Source of the DNA: Hericium rajendrae
Taxonomy: Eukaryota; Basidiomycota; Agaricomycetes; Russulales; Hericiaceae
Length of the DNA: 64,000 nucleotides
Direction of reading: 5' to 3'
Assembly: GCA_033439255.1 (NCBI GenBank)
Contig: CM065883.1
Span: 62,001-126,000, forward strand
Both the position numbers and the translations under genes were made by a program. The notes beneath the pieces are model-generated. The model saw only the letters and a program-made list of their open reading frames with translations. It made no database searches and had not been told where the DNA came from. Position 1 is the first letter of the stretch; each line of letters begins with the position of its first letter. Below, in pieces: positions 35,096-45,780 of the stretch.

Positions 35096-35449
35096 GGGGC
35101 GCGACACGTCGTTCGCCCGGCTTCCCGCGCCCCTTCAACATCCTCCCGCACGTCCTCAATAGGTTCGTGCGGGTCCATATTTCGTTATCGCCCCATACCA
35201 CCACCTCGCCGCCGACAATGCGGTCGCGGCCACGACGGCCACGCAAGGTCGCAAGACCGCCGAGGTCTGAGCTGCGCGTGCGCGCCGCGGACGGCTTCTC
35301 CAGCCGGTGCAGCACTCCTGCGAGTGCGCGACACCGTCCGGCCCCGGGAAGACCGAGTTTCCGATGTGGCCGCACACCCTCGCATGCCCGGACGGCGCGA
35401 ACACGTCCGCCCCAGCTTCCGCACGCAAACGCGCGACCAGGCGGGTCCA

Positions 35450-35900
35450 CACGAGTGCGCGCACGGCCAGCACGACCAGCGCACCCCGCCTGCTCCGGCA
35501 TGGCCTGTGCGCCGACGCCCTGCCCCGCACACGACCCCCGCACGACCCCCTCGTCCCGCGCGCGAGCAAGGCCACGCAAGACCGTGCCAACTCACGCGCG
35601 GCCATGCACGATCCGTGACACCCCGCCCGCCCGGCCCCACGCATGACCCGTGCGCCGACACCATGCCCCGCACACGGCCGCCTCGCCCCATGCACGCGCG
35701 TACAGCCAGGGACGGCTGCGCCAGCTCGTGCGCGGCCGTGCACGATCTGCGCCCCCCGCCTCGTCCCATGCATGGCCCGTGCGCCGATGCCTCGCCCCGC
35801 ACATGGCCGCCTTGTCCCGTGCGCATGCGTACGGCCAAGCACGGCCATGCCAGCTCGCGCGCGGCCCGCGCACCCCGTTTCGTCGCCCTCCGCCTGACAG
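35450..35900. repeat. Degenerate tandem repeat of about 130 bp in TIR copy 3
   Basis: Units beginning GCGCCGA start at 35519, 35652 and 35781, spaced 133 and 129 bp. They share GCCCCGCACAYGGCCGCC and GCCAGCTCGYGCGCGGCC. This internal amplification explains the long open frames in this block. Confidence 0.65.
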
Positions 35901-37434
35901 CATGCACCCGTCGGGCGAGAGAGCACCTGTCCGTTCACCCACAAATGGTGACGCGCAAGAGGTGCGAGGGCGCGAGGTCTATTTAGGACCTTCGTTTACT
36001 AGTTAAATAGTGTTAGATTCTGTATTTTCCTTGTTTACAGTAGTCTACCCCTTGAATATAAGAAAATTTTGACTTAAATGTCTCGACTACCTAGGTGGCT
36101 CATTATAAGGACTATAGTAGCCATAGTAGTCATAGTTTCCCTTGGTAAGTATCATAGTCCTATGTATATGACACCCCTAGCTATAGAGGCTATGACACTC
36201 TATGTATTTAACACTTCATACTATGGAGGCTATCATAGGCCCCATAGCTCCACATAGCTAGATAGTCCAAGTTCATAGCCCTCATAGCTCACTGATAGGG
36301 CCCATAATAGGACTTGCTGCTATATACAAAACAGATTTCTCAGATGAACTTCGTGATAACAACGAAGGCCGTGTTCGCGAGGTAATCGAAATAGTAAGTG
36401 ACTACCTTTTCTATTTGTCTTTCCCGACTGACATGGACCCAATCAGGATCTCACCGGGGAGACTAATGATAACACGGACCGCAGCGCCTCATCTGCAATA
36501 GAAGGTGCACCACCGAGTGGTTCTGCAATGAGAGCATCAACCACGTCAATGAAGCGTAAACGTAATGTCCCCGAGCCGATCGTGGATGGCGACGGCGGTG
36601 GAGGGCCGCCGGACTCGGACACGCAGATGCAGCGCGTGCCAAAGCGGCCGTGCACATCTTCTCGGAGCGATGTAGCAGTGGGTTCGAGCACAAGTATTGC
36701 AAGTGCAGGGGCAGGTATGGGTGCGCCCAGCTCGCTCGTACGTTCTCAACTGTCTATTCCTTGTCATTGGCCTAAGCTGATCTAGTGCTACTCTTTTCTT
36801 ACAGATATCATCGAACATCTCGGTCTCCAGCACTAGCTCCAGCAGCAAAGTCGGCTCTCAAATTTCCTCATTCTTCGAGCCGCGCAAGCCCACCACTGCT
36901 CAACCTGCCTCCAAGAGCGCCACGGGCCCTGGCACTCAGGTTGCACTGGAGCCAATCACACGCAACCTGAGCGCGCTCGTACCTCGAGGGCAGGCTGGCC
37001 CCCTGACCTCGACCCAGGCTGCGTCGCATTTAACATCGCTCTTGCGACGCGGCATACCCCTTCCGCAGATGGATGGGCTCTCGCGCACGCAACGATTTTA
37101 CTCCGTTCTCACCGGGATCCATGCGCACTCCCTCAGGATCGAGGGTAACATCGAGTATTATCTCTTCGCGGAGATGCGCCTCGAGTACAAGTGGGCGTCG
37201 TTCTCGATGACACCGCGTAGGTGGGTCGACGCGACGTCGGCTTTCAATGCAAAGCTACGGGTCAGGAACGATGCGAAGGGGCTTTTGACTGTCAACAAGC
37301 ACCCCTTTGCGCTCATCAACAAACTTGATATTATTGAGAAGCAGGTTATAGCCCGAGTCAAGGCCAATGACTACGTCTGTAAGTAAAATGGCAGTGCTCA
37401 GTCCCCCCCGCAACGCGCACACCGTCGCTCCAAC

Positions 37435-37857
37435 TGTTACGGATCGCTCCATTTCTCTCCGCCTTCTTCTCTGCCATCAAGGCATCGCGTCGGTCATGTG
37501 CTCCAGCAGCCCCATCACATGTTCACTTCCTCACATGACCTGGGGCTATCCTTCACCCATGCCCTTGTTCCCCTTTGGGACATCCTATTGTTCTCCCTCC
37601 CATTGTTCTCCTTTTGGCCACCATTGTTCTCACTCTATTGTTCGACCCATTATGGTGTCCATTGTTCTTTTCCCATTGTCGTCCCAGTACTTATAGGCTC
37701 CCTGTCACTCGCCTATTTCCCTAGATTGTCCATTTCGTCTGTACCGTACTGTACCTCCAATACAGGTCACTGCGCTGCTAGTCGCTCTCTGCTCTCTCGC
37801 TCCCATCATCGCTGGTGACTTGGGTGGTTCTCTGCTGTCTACGACCGAGTCTTGACA
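37435..37857 (+). repeat. 5' LTR of Gypsy 1
   Basis: 423 bp, TG...CA ends, nearly identical to 44113-44535 and to both LTRs of Gypsy 2. It contains a tract in which ATTGTTCT-type words recur several times (about 37585-37680). Confidence 0.95.
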
Positions 37858-39096
37858 CCTGGACAATCTCTCATACACCCGCCTCACCTCCCTACTATCG
37901 TCCATCATACCTTTCTTCTTTGAACCCTTCACCGCCGACATCTTCACCGAATCTCGACATCCATTCCATCAACCTCATCTTCCCTTCCCCATCGCCAACA
38001 CCATCGAGGGCAGTGCACTCATCCCCCTCCTCCGCTATTGTGCTGTGAAGCGTTGGGAAGCCGAAGGAGTTTGGTTTCAATTGAGGTCGTGGAAACCACG
38101 TGCAGGTGCTATCTCCATTGCCTTATACGTTCAAATTCGAGTTTCCTTTGATGTCGACTTGCAAGAATTCACGTTTGGTGCCTCGGACATCGCTTACCAC
38201 TGTCGCCAACCCAACCGAGGATCCCCTGCAAGTATCCTGCCATCGACCTCGTTCCCCTTTTGCACACTAGGTCTCTTCACCCCTGAACCCTCGCCTGAGC
38301 CTGTGTGGGCCAGAGAACGCCTCGGCCACCGATTCCTCAGAACCCCATACTCGGATCCCCTGTACCCTCGTGCTCTTGGTCGTCGCCCAGTCGCGGCTGA
38401 CTTCCTCTAGACCTCACCATTGATCCCACCGACCCCCGTTTCCAGACCACTGAACCATACCCACTTGGCATCTTTGCCTCGCTCGACGAATACTTCATCT
38501 ACACCCTTTCCGGCATCGTTCGAGTAGACTTCGACACTCCGGACGAGGACGACGACGGTCCTGCACAGTGGTACTTCGCTGATCGTGACGACCAGGAGGA
38601 CCTCGAGCTTAACGACTTCGACGTCGCAGCTACAGAACACCGCCGTCAACACCCTGCTACCCCACCGCTTCCCACCGTTGCCCTTTCTAGTGCAGATTCT
38701 CCCCCTGCTCGCACCACACCACTTGTTGTTCCCCCAGGTATTACCTTCAACCCGGTAACCAACAACTACTACGCATACCGCTCCAACACCAATCGGCTTG
38801 TAGTCGGTTGGCGACCCAGCCTCGTAGACGAAAGTGACCTGTGGTTTTGGCAGGCCAGTACCCTCTTCTTAACTGCTGCAGAACTTGCACTCTCTCAGGC
38901 AGTTATAGAGAATCTCGCTCAGCAACAAGCTACCCGCCTCGATACCCTTAGGGCCCCACTACCACCACCTGTTTCAACGCCTACCCCAGTACCAGTCCCC
39001 TCACCTGCTCCACCCGTTGCCGCTGTTGCATCGACATCCACCGTCAACGTCAAACCAATCATCGCCCCAGCCCCCCCTGTCCAACCGTCCATCGAC

Positions 39097-40086
39097 ATGT
39101 CCAACCCTGAGATCGGCGTCAAACCTGCTCCCTTTGAGGGAGATCGTTCCAAGTCTAAGGAATTCCAGCTGCGTATTCGCTTATACCTTCGTGCCAACTC
39201 TGTCAGGTATAAAGAGGATACCGCCCAGATCTCCCTCTTTCTTGACCTCTGCCAGGGCCCCATTGCCGGCCAGTGGGCCACCCAGCGTGTCGAGGAGATC
39301 CTTGAGGACGACGATCTCGTAGCTGCAAAGACATCTCCAGCTCACGTTCCCCATTACGCCAACCTCACCGCCCTTCGAACTCGCTTCAACTTGGACTTCT
39401 CCCCCCTTGACGACTCCAAGGACGCCTCCCATGCCATCCAGACCCTCCAGATGGGGACGCGCCCGGTAGTCGACTACATCACCGAGTTCGAGTCCTTCGC
39501 TCCTCGCACTGGCTACAACGATGTGGCCCTGATCGATTGGTTCCTGCATGGCCTCAACAGCGCCTTGCGGGATGATTGCCAGCGCAGCTACCCCACGCCC
39601 ACCACCCTGGTTGAGTGGAAGGCGAGGGCCCGTGACAGGAATGCTGCCTACCTCATGCGCACCCGGTTCCAGAGTCCCCGCCCTACAACTGGGCGCACCT
39701 CGGTGAGCACTCGCTCCCCTCAGTCCACATCTACTGGCCGATCCCGCACAGTTGCTGCTACAGGTGCCCCACTGCCCAAACTCTCAGAGCCTGACCGTGA
39801 GCGTCTCAGGCGTGAGGGCGGTTGCTTCCGCTGCCGCCAGAAGGGCCATGGCTTCCGCGACTGCCCCCTCAATGCCGACTCCAACCCCCGTGCCCCAATC
39901 CCTCGTGTCCGAGTGCTAGAAACCGGCTCTGCCCCGGGAGTAGCTCCAGAAGATGCAGCCGCCGCCCTCACTGTCCCCGCCATCAACAGGTCCATCGCCG
40001 ACTTATCGTCGCAGTTGAAGGACTTGAGCGAGGAAGAGAGGGAAGAGGCAAAAGCTGCATTAAAGGATATGGTTGAGGGTTTTTAA
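39097..40086 (+). CDS. Gypsy 1 gag region
   Basis: A 329-codon frame (MSNPEIGVKPAPFEGD...) carries a Ty3-type capsid domain (retrotransposon gag family; segments ISLFLDLCQGPIAGQW and SALRDDCQ) and one nucleocapsid knuckle, CFRCRQKGHGFRDCP. The same frame is open upstream, so the true gag start may lie farther 5'. It is an element gene, not a host gene. Confidence 0.88.
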   Translation: MSNPEIGVKPAPFEGDRSKSKEFQLRIRLYLRANSVRYKEDTAQISLFLDLCQGPIAGQWATQRVEEILEDDDLVAAKTSPAHVPHYANLTALRTRFNLDFSPLDDSKDASHAIQTLQMGTRPVVDYITEFESFAPRTGYNDVALIDWFLHGLNSALRDDCQRSYPTPTTLVEWKARARDRNAAYLMRTRFQSPRPTTGRTSVSTRSPQSTSTGRSRTVAATGAPLPKLSEPDRERLRREGGCFRCRQKGHGFRDCPLNADSNPRAPIPRVRVLETGSAPGVAPEDAAAALTVPAINRSIADLSSQLKDLSEEEREEAKAALKDMVEGF

Positions 40087-40109
40087 AGCGCCCCCCGGTC
40101 ACGTCGTCC

Positions 40110-43100
40110 GTGGGTGGCAAGAAACATTTCTTTGATCCGTCGAATCGCTTCTCTGTACTATCCGACCCCTGTGAGCAATCGTATCCATCGTCTTTGCGCA
40201 TGTCCGCTATCATGCCCAACCGTCAGACACCGTCCATTACGCTCCAGGCCAAGATTATCACTACCCCGATCAAGAAACAAATCGACGCTGAGGCACTTCT
40301 CGATAGTGGTGCAGAAGGCATCATTATGCACCCCGAGTTTGCCAAGAAACACCAGTTCCCCCTCAAGAAACTCCCTAAACCCTTTCCTGTTCGCAATGTG
40401 GACAACTCCGAAAACATCATGGGCTGGGTCCGCTATTCAGTCAACCAGAACATCCGCATTTACGCCAAGGACTCGATGTCCTTCCATGAGGAGACAGCTG
40501 AGTTCTATCTCGTTGACATTGGTGACTACGACATTATCCTTGGGACCGATTGGTTACAGGAACACAACCCTGAAATTGATTGGGTCTCTCGTCGTGTCGA
40601 CATGACTCGCTGCCCTCCCTCTTGCACTCTGAATAAACCCCCGGTCAAGAACCTGTCCACTCGCACGGAACGCCGCCACTCAACCCCTCATCCACCAGTC
40701 CTCAGCGCTGCTGCAGTACTGCTCCCCCCACCTTGCCCCCCTCCATTGCTCCCACTGCCCCCACCATTTGTCGCTGCTCCACTTCCCAAATACGTGATCC
40801 CTGCTCGCCGAGTCCAAGGTGTCCGTCTTCGCCGCATCCACCTGTCCAAAGTCCCTGCACGTCTATTCACCGAGGACGATGACCCCCGCCCTAATGTCGA
40901 TGACGACTGGGTTGAAGAGGGCCTTCGTCTAGCTGGTGTTCTCCCTGACTGGGACACACCACCCCCACCAGACGACGACCCCGACTATCAACACACCATC
41001 CGTATCCGTCGCTCTTTCACGAATGCTCAGAAATTGGCGGAGCGTGTGGCCACTCGTGTTGCAGAGAAGTCCTTTGCTGAGATGGTTCCCCCTCAGTATC
41101 AGGATTTCCAACCTGTCTTCGACAAGGAATCCTCCCATCGCCTCCCCGAACGTCGCCCTTGGGATCACGCCATTGACCTGAAAGATGGTTTTGAACCCCG
41201 TTCATGCAAGGTCTATCCCATGGCTCCTACTGAGCAGAAGGACCTCGATTCATTCCTTGATGACCAGGTCAAGAAAGGCTACATCCGTCCTTCCAAATCC
41301 CCTATGGCGAGTCCCTTCTTCTTTATCAAGAAAAAAGATGGAAAACTACGCCCCGTCCAGGACTATCGCACCCTCAACAAAGGCACCATCAAGAATGAAT
41401 ATCCCCTGCCCCTCATCTCTGAACTCGTGGACAAGCTCAAGGGTGCCAAAGTCTTCTCCAAGATGGACGTTCGTTGGGGTTACAACAACGTTCGCATCAA
41501 GGAGGGCGATGAATGGAAAGCCGCCTTCAAAACCAACCGCGGTCTCTTTGAACCCCTGGTGATGTTTTTTGGTCTTACCAACTCCCCTGCCACGTTCCAA
41601 GGAATGATGAATGAACTTTTCAAGGATCTCATCGATACGGGCAAAGTCGTCATCTACATGGACGATATCCTCATTTTCACCGAAACCCTCCAAGAACATC
41701 GCGACCTTGTGCGCAAGGTCCTCCAACGCCTCCAGGACAATGACCTCTTCCTCAAACCAGAGAAGTGCTCATTCGAGCAGCCCTCAGTTGAGTTCCTCGG
41801 TCTCATCGTCTCCCATAACACGCTCGCCATGGACCCCGTCAAGGTTGCCGGCATTGCTGAATGGCCTGCCCCTCGTAACGTCAAGGACGTCCAGTCCTTT
41901 GTTGGCTTTGGCAACTTCTATCGACGCTTTATCCAGGACTTCTCCAAAGTCGCTCATCCCATGTTTGACCTTACCAAGAAAGACCATCCTTGGGCCTGGT
42001 CTGCTGAATGTCAACATGCCTTTGAGGCTCTTAAAGCTGCGTTCACCTCGTCCCCTGTCCTTATCATGCCTGACCCGTCCAAACCCTACCTGGTTGAGGT
42101 CGATGCCTCAGACTATGCCACAGGAGGTATCCTATCCCAGCGCGGGGAGGACGAGCAATGGCACCCTGTTGCTTACATCTCCAAGGCCTTCACTGCCCCT
42201 GAATGCAACTACGACATCTATGACAAGGAACTCCTGGCCATCATCTGTGCCCTCGAAGCCTGGCGCCACTACCTGGAAGGTTCTCCCCATACTGTGGAGA
42301 TCTGGACCGACCATAAGAACCTGGAATACTTCAAGTCTGCCCAAAAGCTGAGTCGTCGTCAAGCTCGCTGGGCTCTCTTCCTCACTCGTTTCGACTTCAC
42401 CCTGATCCACAAACCCGGTATTCATCACCAGCCAGATGCCATGTCGAGACGACCTGACCATAGAGAGGGGGTGGACAACGACAACTCCGATCGTGTCCTC
42501 CTCGACCCCAAGTACTTCCAGATCCGTGCTACACGTCCAGCTGCTGTCAAGTCCATTGGCAATGCTGACCTTCGTCAACGCATTCGCAATGCCAAGACCA
42601 AGGACATTGAGGTTGTTCAAGCCCTTGATGTGATCCTGAACAATGGTCCTCGCTCCCTCGTCAAGAACCTCCAAGAATGGAACTACGAGGATGGCCTCAT
42701 CCTCTTTCGTGGCAAAGTCTACATTCCTGCTGACAAGGACCTTCGTCGGGACATCGTCAAGCTGCATCATGACACCCCCATGGCTGGTCACCCAGGACGC
42801 TACAAGACCTATGAGCTCCTCAGTCGCAACTACTGGTGGCCCGGTATGTCTGTCTTCGTTCGTGATTATGTTGATGGCTGTGCTACCTGCCAGGCCACCA
42901 AGGTTCAAAATCACCGCCCTCATGTTGAAACAATTCCCAATGCCATCCCTACCCGTCCCTTCCAAGACATTACCTCGGACTTCATCGTCAAACTCCCAGA
43001 ATGCCAAGGCTATGACTCCATCAATGTGGTCGTCGACCGTTTTACAAAGCACGTCTCCTTCACTCCTTGTAAAGAGACCATTACCAGTGATGGCACAGTC

Positions 43101-44216
43101 GACATCCTTTTTGACAGGATTTATCGGAACTACGGCCTCTGGGAACGCCTCATCTCTGATCGTGGCCCACAGTATGCAGGCAAAGTCATGCGTGGCGTCT
43201 TTGACAAACTTGGTATCAAGTCCTCCCTCAGCACCGCCTATCATCCACAGACCGACGGCGAGTCAGAACGCGTCAATCAAGAACTCGAACAGTTCCTTCG
43301 TACCTTCTGCAACTACCGTCAGGATGATTGGGTCCAATGGCTCCCTTACGCTGAGTTCTCGCACAACCACCGTATCCACAGCGCCACTAACCGTGCTCCA
43401 TTTGAAATGCTCCTCGGCTATATTCCCACTGCCATCCCCACTGTCAACCCCACATCGTCTACACCCGCCATTGAGGATCGTTTCTGTCACCTCGAACAAC
43501 TTCGCACTGAGGTCCAGGCCAGCCTTCAAACAGCTGCTGATCTCATGAAGTGCAACAACCAGGACCATATGCACGACACCATCCACTTCCAGGTTGGTGA
43601 CAAGGTCTGGCTCGATGGCAAGAACATCAAAACCACACGACCCAAAGCTAAGCTTGCTGATCGACACCTGGGACCTTTTGAAATCACTGACGTCCTGGGC
43701 CCAGTCTCTTACCGACTGAAGCTACCGCCCACCTGGCGTATCCACCCGGTGTTCCACACGTCCCTGTTGTCCCCTTACAAGGAAACCGATGCTCATGGTC
43801 CCAACTTCCCTGCACCACCACCTGACCTTGTGGAGGGCGAGGAAGAGTACGAAGTTGAGTCTGTCCTCGATGCCCGTCTCACCCGGAACAAATGCGGCAT
43901 TGAATATCTCGTCAAATGGGCAGGCTACCCTGATTCGGAAAATCAGTGGCTTTCACGTACCTCCCTTTCCAATGCCCATGGTGCAATCACCGACTTCTAC
44001 ACCCGCCATCCGCATGCACTCAAGGCTCCCAATCTTCGTGGACTCATCTACCTCGACCCCGTCCATGCTCATCACGCACTCCAGGCGAAAGTGCGTCTTA
44101 GAGAGGGGGTGATGTCACGGATCGCTCCATTTCTCTCCGTCTTCTTCTCTGCCATCAAGGCATCGCGTCGGTCATGTGTTCCAGCAGCCCCATCACATGT
44201 TCACTTCCTCACATGA
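40110..44216 (+). CDS. Gypsy 1 pol region with chromodomain
   Basis: The domains, in order, are: retropepsin (LLDSGAEGI), a proline-rich linker, reverse transcriptase (catalytic YMDD), RNase H (DASDYATGGIL), integrase with an HHCC zinc finger (HPGRYKTYELL to CATCQ) and a DDE core (ISDRGPQYAG), and a C-terminal chromodomain (YEVESVLDARL, YLVKWAGYPDSENQW). The reading frame runs slightly into the 3' LTR. Gag and pol are in different frames; a frame change or read-through is what this family is known to use. Confidence 0.92.
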   Translation: MGGKKHFFDPSNRFSVLSDPCEQSYPSSLRMSAIMPNRQTPSITLQAKIITTPIKKQIDAEALLDSGAEGIIMHPEFAKKHQFPLKKLPKPFPVRNVDNSENIMGWVRYSVNQNIRIYAKDSMSFHEETAEFYLVDIGDYDIILGTDWLQEHNPEIDWVSRRVDMTRCPPSCTLNKPPVKNLSTRTERRHSTPHPPVLSAAAVLLPPPCPPPLLPLPPPFVAAPLPKYVIPARRVQGVRLRRIHLSKVPARLFTEDDDPRPNVDDDWVEEGLRLAGVLPDWDTPPPPDDDPDYQHTIRIRRSFTNAQKLAERVATRVAEKSFAEMVPPQYQDFQPVFDKESSHRLPERRPWDHAIDLKDGFEPRSCKVYPMAPTEQKDLDSFLDDQVKKGYIRPSKSPMASPFFFIKKKDGKLRPVQDYRTLNKGTIKNEYPLPLISELVDKLKGAKVFSKMDVRWGYNNVRIKEGDEWKAAFKTNRGLFEPLVMFFGLTNSPATFQGMMNELFKDLIDTGKVVIYMDDILIFTETLQEHRDLVRKVLQRLQDNDLFLKPEKCSFEQPSVEFLGLIVSHNTLAMDPVKVAGIAEWPAPRNVKDVQSFVGFGNFYRRFIQDFSKVAHPMFDLTKKDHPWAWSAECQHAFEALKAAFTSSPVLIMPDPSKPYLVEVDASDYATGGILSQRGEDEQWHPVAYISKAFTAPECNYDIYDKELLAIICALEAWRHYLEGSPHTVEIWTDHKNLEYFKSAQKLSRRQARWALFLTRFDFTLIHKPGIHHQPDAMSRRPDHREGVDNDNSDRVLLDPKYFQIRATRPAAVKSIGNADLRQRIRNAKTKDIEVVQALDVILNNGPRSLVKNLQEWNYEDGLILFRGKVYIPADKDLRRDIVKLHHDTPMAGHPGRYKTYELLSRNYWWPGMSVFVRDYVDGCATCQATKVQNHRPHVETIPNAIPTRPFQDITSDFIVKLPECQGYDSINVVVDRFTKHVSFTPCKETITSDGTVDILFDRIYRNYGLWERLISDRGPQYAGKVMRGVFDKLGIKSSLSTAYHPQTDGESERVNQELEQFLRTFCNYRQDDWVQWLPYAEFSHNHRIHSATNRAPFEMLLGYIPTAIPTVNPTSSTPAIEDRFCHLEQLRTEVQASLQTAADLMKCNNQDHMHDTIHFQVGDKVWLDGKNIKTTRPKAKLADRHLGPFEITDVLGPVSYRLKLPPTWRIHPVFHTSLLSPYKETDAHGPNFPAPPPDLVEGEEEYEVESVLDARLTRNKCGIEYLVKWAGYPDSENQWLSRTSLSNAHGAITDFYTRHPHALKAPNLRGLIYLDPVHAHHALQAKVRLREGVMSRIAPFLSVFFSAIKASRRSCVPAAPSHVHFLT

Positions 44217-44535
44217 CCTGGGGCCATCCTTCACCCATGCCCTTGTTCCCCTTTGGGACATCCTATTGTTCTCCCTCCCATTGTTCTCCTTTTGGCCACC
44301 ATTGTTCTCACTCTATTGTTCGACCCATTATGGTGTCCATTGTTCTTTTCCCATTGTCGTCCCAGTACTTATAGGCTCCCTGTCACTCGCCTATTTCCCT
44401 AGATTGTCCATTTCGTCTGTACCGTACTGTACCTCCAATACAGGTCACTGCGCTGCTAGTCGCTCTCTGCTCTCTCGCTCCCATCATCGCTGGTGACTTG
44501 GGTGGTTCTCTGCTGTCTACGACCGAGTCTTGACA
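44113..44535 (+). repeat. 3' LTR of Gypsy 1
   Basis: 423 bp, beginning TGTCACGG and ending TTGACA, followed by the CCAAC duplication. Confidence 0.95.
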
Positions 44536-45248
44536 CCAACGATGGCGCCATCGCCCGCCTCTTATTCACTGTTCAAACTGCCTATTGACTCGGACTTATG
44601 CTTTTGTCACAGCGTTAGAAACCCGCACGGAGACGTTCTGGCACCAGCAGTGCGAGGCGGTCACCCTGGCAAAACCGGACCAGAAGCCGGTACGTCCCTT
44701 CACGTTGGGCCGTCGCGCTCAAGGTGGGATATTGGGACTGACAAATTTCCATGTGCCGTACATCGCTGGCACGCTGCGGTCAACAGCGCAAGACACAGAC
44801 GTGCACGCGCTGCAAGACGGTCAAGTACCCCGGTGGGCTAGGCTCACCGGAGAACCACCGGCGCGACTGTTGCTCGGACGGCGTCAAAATTATGGACGAC
44901 CACGATGTGCTGCCCCCTTGGCTGCAGCCGGACGGCATCTACGTCGACAGCACGCGCTTCAACCCGATCGCCTTCCTCTCCGCCGTCTCCGACCTCTGCG
45001 AGCGCACCGTGCTCGAACAGCAGACCAGCAATGACTTCCCTTGCGAGCTCGTCAACTTATGCGCCTCAGTCATCACGTGCCTCGCGAAGGACCATCCCGA
45101 TGGCCTCATCCTGTGGAGGCTTTACGACGACCTGGAGCTCGACCCCCCAATCGACGCGGAGTATATCGTCGAATACCGGGGTTCACGGCACCTCCACCTT
45201 CACGCCAGCCTCTGGGCGAAGGACCCTGTTGCAGAGGCAGCAGCTTAA

Positions 45249-45780
45249 TTTTTACATATTCTTCTTCTCTCGCTGTTTCACATTCTCTGGCATTTTCTTG
45301 GACTATACATTGTTCTACAGTAGTATGGGCCATGGCCCCTAATATACACGATTTGTTTGGTGCCCGAGAACGCCCGCCGTGACCGCGAAATGGTCGTCGT
45401 CGTCGCCCGTCGCCTCCTCCCCCCGGAACCCGGCGCTGGGGTTGGTAGGGTTGGTAGGGTTGCAGATCTGCCGGGAGGGGGCCAGATCCAAAACGGTCAC
45501 GTGACGAGCTGCGGATGCTGCAGCACGTGCATTTTCAACGGTCAAAAATCGGTCGAAACGGTCGACCGTTTCCGACCGTTCCAATCCTGGCCATGACGCG
45601 GCTGCCCACTCTTCGGATGATGTGTCACGTGTGCGGGCGGCACTGGCACCTGCCGTCGGCCTGCGACAAAAGGCGAGCCACAACTACAAAGAAAAGAATC
45701 CTTTGTTCTCTAGATCATGGTTTATGAAGACCATTTATGCACGCAGCAGGTACAACTCGTTCTCCCCTCTCTCATCGAAC
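45249..45780. other. Intergenic between the transposase-like gene and the FHA-kinase gene
   Basis: This contains the 3' end of the plus-strand transposase-like gene and the promoter of the plus-strand kinase gene. A possible alternative first exon of the kinase begins at an ATG near 45717, but it would need an unusually short intron of 37 nt. Confidence 0.45.

Larger units (their letters stand above)
33477..36346 (+). mobile_element. TIR element copy 3 (2870 bp), inside an exon
   Basis: The ends are CATCTGAGAAA and TTTCTCAGATG, flanked by AA duplications (33475-33476 and 36347-36348). It has ATAGCTAT arms (33510-33740 and 36110-36330), micro-exon modules read leftward (33970-34250), a leftward TATA box at 34336-34343, a CT-rich rightward leader with GTAAGT at about 34748, a hairpin at 34790-34821, and a CpG-rich block to about 35990 with a degenerate tandem of about 130 bp. 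It interrupts exon 8 of the DDE transposase-like gene exactly between two codons. Removing it and one AA restores the host frame, which fixes its ends to the base. Confidence 0.92.
37435..44535 (+). mobile_element. Ty3/Gypsy chromovirus 1 (7101 bp), looks whole
   Basis: This LTR retrotransposon has 423-bp LTRs beginning TGTTACGG or TGTCACGG and ending TTGACA, and a perfect 5-bp target duplication, CCAAC (37430-37434 and 44536-44540). A purine-rich tract (AGAGAGGGGGTGA, about 44100-44112) precedes the 3' LTR. The gag region holds a CCHC knuckle, and the pol frame holds protease, reverse transcriptase, RNase H, integrase and a chromodomain, which places it among the chromoviruses (Tf1/sushi-like side of Ty3/Gypsy). 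The two LTRs differ at only a few positions by eye, so it is very young. It lies inside an intron of the DDE transposase-like gene, in the same orientation. Confidence 0.95.
30567..45248 (+). pseudogene. Cys-rich DDE transposase-like gene, split by two insertions
   Basis: With the two inserts left out, twelve exons run in one frame for about 1308 codons: 30567-30662, 30727-31561, 31624-31734, 31791-32018, 32077-32213, 32271-32461, 32518-32722, 32793-33476 continuing at 36349-36381, 36447-36737, 36805-37378, 44613-44689 and 44787-45248. The N-terminus has Ala-Lys-Pro repeats, a CPVC/CLPC zinc-type domain (about 190-230, with NVSWQGWTSTGPRDVHGI, like the DUF6729 type) and an acidic tract. A DDE-type core follows: SMDATFK (about 428), VSDMCC (about 505) and SRIEGTNKYWN (about 630). 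Farther on are DGLSRTQRFYSVLTGIHAHS, MRLEYKWASFSMTPRRWV and a terminal CTRCKTVKYPGGLG motif. TIR copy 3 sits in exon 8 and stops translation after ten foreign codons. A Gypsy element sits in the intron after 37378. No element ends were found, so this may be a captured transposase. Confidence 0.82.

Noticed and set aside
42132-43244. A 370-codon minus-strand frame opposite Gypsy 1 pol (and its mirror at 47513-48625)
   Set aside because: It is the antisense shadow of a long conserved pol frame. It has no domain of its own.
30567-45248. Assignment of the DDE transposase-like gene to the KDZ (Kyakuja-Dileera-Zisupton) group
   Set aside because: The expected KDZ core motifs and CxC domains were not recognised. 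The zinc domain and the SMDATFK, VSDMCC and EGTNKYWN motifs fit another DDE lineage better, so the group is left open.
45717-45780. Alternative first exon of the FHA-kinase gene (ATG GTT TAT...)
   Set aside because: It joins in phase but needs a 37-nt intron, shorter than all others here. Kept only as a possibility.
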